A stretch of DNA of 64,000 bases from Akebia trifoliata. Its lineage: Eukaryota; Streptophyta; Magnoliopsida; Ranunculales; Lardizabalaceae. The notes under the pieces are model-generated. The model was not told where the DNA came from. It was given only the letters and a program-made list of their open reading frames with translations, and searched no databases. The first letter of the stretch is position 1. Each line of letters begins with the position of its first letter. The position numbers and the translations under genes were made by a program. The DNA is taken from positions 8,687,049-8,751,048 of the forward strand of contig CM030714.1 in assembly GCA_017979445.1 (NCBI GenBank). Direction: 5' to 3'. Below are positions 59,975 to 64,000 of this stretch, piece after piece.

Positions 59975-60361
59975 GGGACGGATCAAGGGACATATGAAAA
60001 AACATATGTAAAAACAATGTAACATTAATAAATTTTCAAAATATGAGTTAGAAATTTCGGACTGAGCTGAAGTTTTGTGAGAATGATCTCTATGATGGGA
60101 AGATTATTTGAGAAAAACAAAAAAATTAGTTCAATCTGAAATTTCTAACCTCATTAAAAGTGATTTAGAATGTGGATTGTCAATTTTTTGCCAATAATTT
60201 GTAAATCACTTATGATGGATTTAGAAGTTTCAGATTGAGCTGATTTTTTGTGAGGATGATCATCTCATCATAGTGATCATCCTCGCAAAAAATCAACTCA
60301 ATCCAAGACCTCTAACCCATATTTTGAAAAACCATTGTTTTTACATGTGCCATGAACCTCC

Positions 60362-60362
<1 letters not shown>
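59975..60362. mobile_element. Palindromic element V2, duplicate of V
   Basis: Matches V apart from a poly-A tract interrupted by C (AAAAACAAAAAAATTAG) and an extra base or two. Followed by a (TA)n tract to about 60447. Confidence 0.85.
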
Positions 60363-60451
<89 letters not shown>

Positions 60452-60456
60452 GTGTG

Positions 60457-60790
60457 GGTAGCATTCTATTGACAAAATCCTAGATAATATTCTAGACAAA
60501 GTTGATCTTATATAACTAAAAAATTTTGGAATTTACAGAATTTTTTGTGAGGATGATCTCTATAATCAGTAGATCATTCTCACAAAAAATCACCCAATTC
60601 TGAAACTTCTAACCCCATGAAAAGTGGTTACAAACTAATGGTAAAAATTAATGGTTCACGATTCTTCATCTTATAAATTAGGGTTAGAAATTTTAGAAAT
60701 AACTGATTTTTTGAGATGATGATTTTCTCATCATAGAGATCATCCTCACAAAAAATCAACCCATTCTAAAATTTTTAACCCATATAAAAT
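60457..60790. mobile_element. Degenerate palindromic element W
   Basis: The left end GGGTAGCATTCTATTGACAA is unlike the others. The core (GTGAGGATGATCTCTATAAT, CATCATAGAGATCATCCTCA) is recognisable but diverged, and the right terminus is missing. Sequence with hAT-like GAACC words follows to about 60950. Confidence 0.55.
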
Positions 60791-60799
60791 AAAATGCTA

Positions 60800-61113
60800 A
60801 AAAATTCAAGTGGAACCGATCCGAACCAAACTAACTTTAATTCGATTTGGATTGATTTGATTCTAATGGAATTTGATTCAATTTTGATTTTTATTTAGTG
60901 GAACAGACCTATGTTAGCTCGATTACAAGTTAATCTGAACCAAATTGCACCCTTATTAACTACACTTAGAAAAAGAGCATTTGGGGTTATTTTAGTTAAA
61001 AATAATAATTTTGAAGGATAATTTTGATATAAAAAATAAATTACAAGCTGTAGTGAATACATTTTAAGGTGACCCTAACAAAATTCATAATTATATACTT
61101 AACATGTATTTCT
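60800..61113. other. hAT-like relic and unassigned DNA
   Basis: GTGGAACCGATCCGAACCAA through TCTGAACCAAATTGCACCC (about 60815-60950) resembles the right part of the hAT-like element at 12291-13259. The rest is unassigned. Confidence 0.4.
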
Positions 61114-61383
61114 GGGCTTGGTTAACGTGTGCCCTTAAGGTGCATTAAATACACCTTGTACATATTAATTTAAGGGTATTTTTTTATAAAAAAAATCTTG
61201 TTTGGATATTTTTGATAGAAAAATAATGCTTTTGTTATGCATTAAATACACCTCCAACATTTACTTTCCTATAAAAAATATTCTCAATTTTTTATATTAT
61301 AAAAATACCCTTAAATACTCATTCTTAATATGTATTTAATGCATCTTAAAATTTACCCTAAAGCCACAAGTCAACAAAACCCC
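61114..61383. mobile_element. MITE with GGGxTTGTT-AC termini
   Basis: The left end GGGCTTGGTTAACGTGTGCC, then TTAAGGTGCATTAAATAC. The right end, reverse-complemented, is GGGTTTTGTTGACTTGTGGC, later AAGATGCATTAAATAC. The inverted ends are about 50 bp long. Same family as 41371-41730. Confidence 0.65.
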
Positions 61384-61439
61384 TGAATAAATCTTAATAG
61401 TGTATTTAATGCATTAAAAAATCTCGAATTTTTTTATAA

Positions 61440-61725
61440 AAAAAACCTGTTTATAACCACGTGTCGTATAGACATTTTGTTTGGTTACATAGAAATCTAC
61501 GCAGTCCCGCAAAATTTGGTTACGTAAGAATCTTCGAGAACATTTCATTCAAGTGGCCACGTAGTCAAAACTGTAGTGGGTACGTCATCACAGTACGAAA
61601 AGAGAACATATGCGTCTTACGTGGCTCATTCTCATTGTCATAACTACCCCTGGTATTCCCTTATATTATGTTTCTCACCTCATAATGTTATATTCGATAT
61701 TTATACAACACTAACACTTTCCTTG
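61440..61725 (+). promoter_or_regulatory. Second orphan NAC promoter
   Basis: Has the G-box CCACGTGTC (61458-61466), TACGTCATCACAGTACG, CTTACGTGGC (ACGTGGC at 61619-61625), CTACCCCTGGTATTCCC and ATTCGATATTTATACAAC. It then runs into spacer-type repeat DNA (ACACTTTCCTTGCTACC) with no 5' UTR or exon. A deleted or never-completed unit. Confidence 0.7.
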
Positions 61726-62804
61726 CTACCTCAATAAGATTTTAAGAGTTACTATCGGTAGTTTTGCTCAAGTGTATTACCGCATTGGCAATCCAACGCT
61801 AGTCCTCTAGATTTTAAAGGAAAAAAAACTCATTCAAAAAAATTATTTTAGACTTGATTCATGATTTTGAAAATGGACAGCTATCGAACTTCCATCCATC
61901 TCTCTAATTTAAAATTAAAATTCAACGGTAAAAATTAACTTTTTTAGACTTTTATTTTATAAAGTTAGGAGAATTTAAAATTAAAATTCAACGATAAAAT
62001 ATTTTAAATTATTTTTTGATGATCCAACATTTTCCACCTATAAACATTCCAAATTGTGTGAGCCTGACCCAAAATGAAGATTCTAAGTTTAAAAAAGTAG
62101 GGATGTCAATGGTTGGGTTCAGGTCAAGTTTGATTGAACCCTAACTCGACCCAAAGAAGCAAGTTCTAACTAGATTAGTCCTATCTAGTACAAGGCCTAA
62201 GTCGACTAAGCGCTAGCCTAGCCCTAACGGGCTTGGACTATGGTTAAATAAAATGATTAAAATTAAATATTTTTAATTAAAAAATTATATTTTTCAAATA
62301 AAATCTAGAAGGATGTGGTGTTGGATTGTCCATATGATAATCTATGTTTTATTAAGTAAATCAAGCTAGTCTTCTTCTTTAGAAAACTTTGACGAGTAAC
62401 AACTTTGGTAAAGTAGGGAAATTTTTTAATAAAAATGCAACATATAGATTTATCAAGTAAATTTATCTTTAAAATTATAGATGATACATATTTATATAAT
62501 AAAACACATTTATAGAGCCCACTTTATAGGGGGATAAACTTCCATCCAGCTAGAATAAACATCCCATCCAACAATAGCTTTTATGGAGTCCACTTCATCG
62601 TCTTTTATTTTCTCTTTCTCTAATTTCACTATATTTACCATTTAACCCATTTTATTATTTTTTATCTCTTACCTTATAACCTTAAAAAATTAATAATACT
62701 CTCAACTTTATTTAATTTTTTTTTTTTATGCTTTTAACTCCTACCCTTTAATCCCAAACATGATATCGTAGGCATGTGCGAAATCTAGTACACTAATAAA
62801 ATAA
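61726..62804. other. Intergenic repeat fragments
   Basis: 61726-62060 is a fragment of the dispersed MITE family (ATTACCGCATTGGCAATCCA). 62098 onward (TAGGGATGTCAATGGTTGGG) resembles a hAT-type left end without a found partner. The rest is AT-rich and unassigned; no gene. Confidence 0.4.
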
Positions 62805-63420
62805 AGAGATTTTCCCAGACCCCACTGTTTGCGTTTTTATTACAAAAACTCCCTTAGAGTTTTGACAACTCAAAGAGAACCTTACTTTATGAAGTTTGTT
62901 ACCCACCAAACCTCACTTCATTATGTTTGTTACCCAACAAACCCTGGAGTGAGGATCCACATCATAAAATACAAATTTATAATGTTAATTTGTTACTTAA
63001 CATACGTTGGGGTGGATTCTAACCACATCAATTTGTGGCATCCAAAAAACGTGATCTGATTTCACTAGATTATAAAAAATAAAATTCTAAGAATTTTGAA
63101 AAAAAATTCAAAGAAAAAATATTTGTTTTCACCTTGAACTTTAATTTTAAATTTGAGAGTTCGGTAGCTATCCATTTTCAACATTCACGATGAAGTTAAA
63201 AAAGATTTTATTTTTAATTTTTTTTTTATTGAATATGAGTTTTTTTTTTTTTTTTTTTTTTCAAGAAACCTAGAAGGTTGTAATTTTGGATTTTTAATTT
63301 GCTTATCCATGTGGCCCAATGAAGATTTGAAATCTTTCTAAGTTAGTCATGATGGTATGATTCATAAAGTGAGGTTTTTGCTCAAGAGTTTTTGTAATAA
63401 GTCTGCCCATAAATGTCTCT
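62805..63420. mobile_element. MITE, second full copy of the 53044 family
   Basis: The left end AGAGATTTTCCCAGACCCCA and the right end, reverse-complemented, AGAGACATTTATGGGCAGAC continue into ATTACAAAAACTC on both sides. It sits just upstream of a NAC promoter, as does the copy at 53044. Confidence 0.65.
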
Positions 63421-63487
63421 TAAATATAATTTTATATTAAATAATTAAATTCTTAAAAAATATCTATATATAAAATACAACTGTTTA

Positions 63488-63974
63488 CAGCCACGTGTCT
63501 AACTTGGCACTAGTTAGTTACATAAGAATCTACGCAGTCCCAGAGGGCCACTCACTTTCTTCGAGAACATTCGCCCAAGTGACCATGTTAGTCAACAACA
63601 CTGTAGTGTGAAAGTCATCACATTACGGACAGAAAACATATGCATCTTACGTGGCGTATTTTAATTCGTCAACTTCCTTTCTTCCATCCGAAGTTTATGC
63701 CCTGTCATAATTGCCCCTGGTATCTCTCTTATATTACGTTTCTCACTTAGAGTAGCGTTTTCGATATTTATACCATAAAAGGGTTCAATATTTGACGCGG
63801 TTATTCAAATTCTGTTTGAAGTTGTTCTCTGCTCTTACTCGCACAGAGTGATCAGCTTCAGAGAGAGAGAGATTTTAAGCTATCTTCAAGTTGTATGTTT
63901 TAGGGTTTCTATTGGTTGTTGGTTCTCGATTAGGTATTTGAATTAAAGCATTTTGTGTTGTTTTGGGAGGAGAG
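63488..63974 (+). promoter_or_regulatory. Promoter and 5' UTR of NAC-5
   Basis: G-box CCACGTGTC (63491-63499), CTTACGTGGC (ACGTGGC at 63649-63655), ATTGCCCCTGGTATCTCTC, TTATATTACG, TATA-like TTTTCGATATTTATACCATA at about 63758, a short GA repeat, then TTTTGGGAGGAGAG before the ATG. Closest in completeness to the NAC-3 and NAC-4 promoters. Confidence 0.65.
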
Positions 63975-64000
63975 ATGGATCTGAATGTTTTATCTATAGA
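63975..64000 (+). CDS. NAC-5: start of a fifth NAC gene, cut by the window edge
   Basis: ATG at 63975 opens MDLNVLSI, matching MDLDVLSI of NAC-1, after the same leader sequence. Only eight full codons are visible, so nothing can be said about integrity. Confidence 0.75.

Overview
The window is plant nuclear DNA, most likely from a eudicot. It is AT-rich, has GT-AG introns, plant-type retrotransposon remnants (copia, gypsy, a TRIM-like element, LINE), DNA-transposon MITEs, long (TA)n tracts, and one plant transcription-factor family repeated along the plus strand. The species cannot be named from sequence alone.

The backbone is a tandem array of NAC-domain genes, all on the plus strand. Subdomain wording (LPx[31 protein letters not shown]) points to the NTL class, which is membrane-tethered NAC factors of the NAC062/NAC091 type. 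Five copies carry coding sequence. NAC-1 (4760-7269) has an altered 3' end. NAC-2 (13619-27228) is a pseudogene whose second intron has grown to about 12 kb. NAC-3 (42201-45117) is intact, with a duplicated N-terminal segment and a four-unit C-terminal repeat. NAC-4 (53973-56271) is intact and short. NAC-5 starts at 63975 and runs off the edge. Two promoter copies without a gene (35690-35860 and 61440-61725) mark lost units. Each unit follows the order 3' flank, spacer blocks, G-box/ABRE-bearing promoter, gene. In the 3' flanks of NAC-2, -3 and -4 a short open frame that would encode a membrane helix is conserved just beyond the apparent stop. This is probably the remains, or an alternative exon, of the NTL membrane anchor.

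The second theme is mobile DNA. About 24 copies of a palindromic element of about 350-400 bp are seated in (TA)n tracts: 15 inside NAC-2 intron 2, two at 46.2-47.0 kb and seven at 57.5-60.8 kb. All share a core of two successive hairpins, but their termini fall into several unrelated types that match at both ends of each element. A 4.6-kb foldback element (18238-22848) has one terminus of this kind and carries exon-like sequence. A separate 3.4-kb Harbinger-like element (47342-50738) carries what I recognise as the first exon of prefoldin subunit 6. Because the array is repetitive, several insertions can be read against paralogous empty sites in the same window: a CACTA-like MITE, the Harbinger-like element and a hAT-like insertion in the NAC-2 promoter.

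Region by region: 0-4.4 kb spacer; 4.4-7.3 kb NAC-1; 7.7-9.1 kb TRIM-like element; 10.6-12.1 kb copia remnant; 12.3-13.3 kb hAT-like element in a promoter; 13.3-27.2 kb NAC-2; 27.2-35.7 kb spacer with a gypsy fragment; 35.7-41.7 kb orphan promoter and a second spacer copy; 41.7-45.5 kb NAC-3; 45.9-50.7 kb LINE tail, palindromic elements and the Harbinger-like element; 50.7-53.5 kb spacer; 53.6-57.2 kb NAC-4; 57.5-60.8 kb palindromic cluster; 61.1-63.4 kb MITEs and an orphan promoter; 63.5-64 kb promoter and start of NAC-5. No tRNA, rRNA or CRISPR array was seen.
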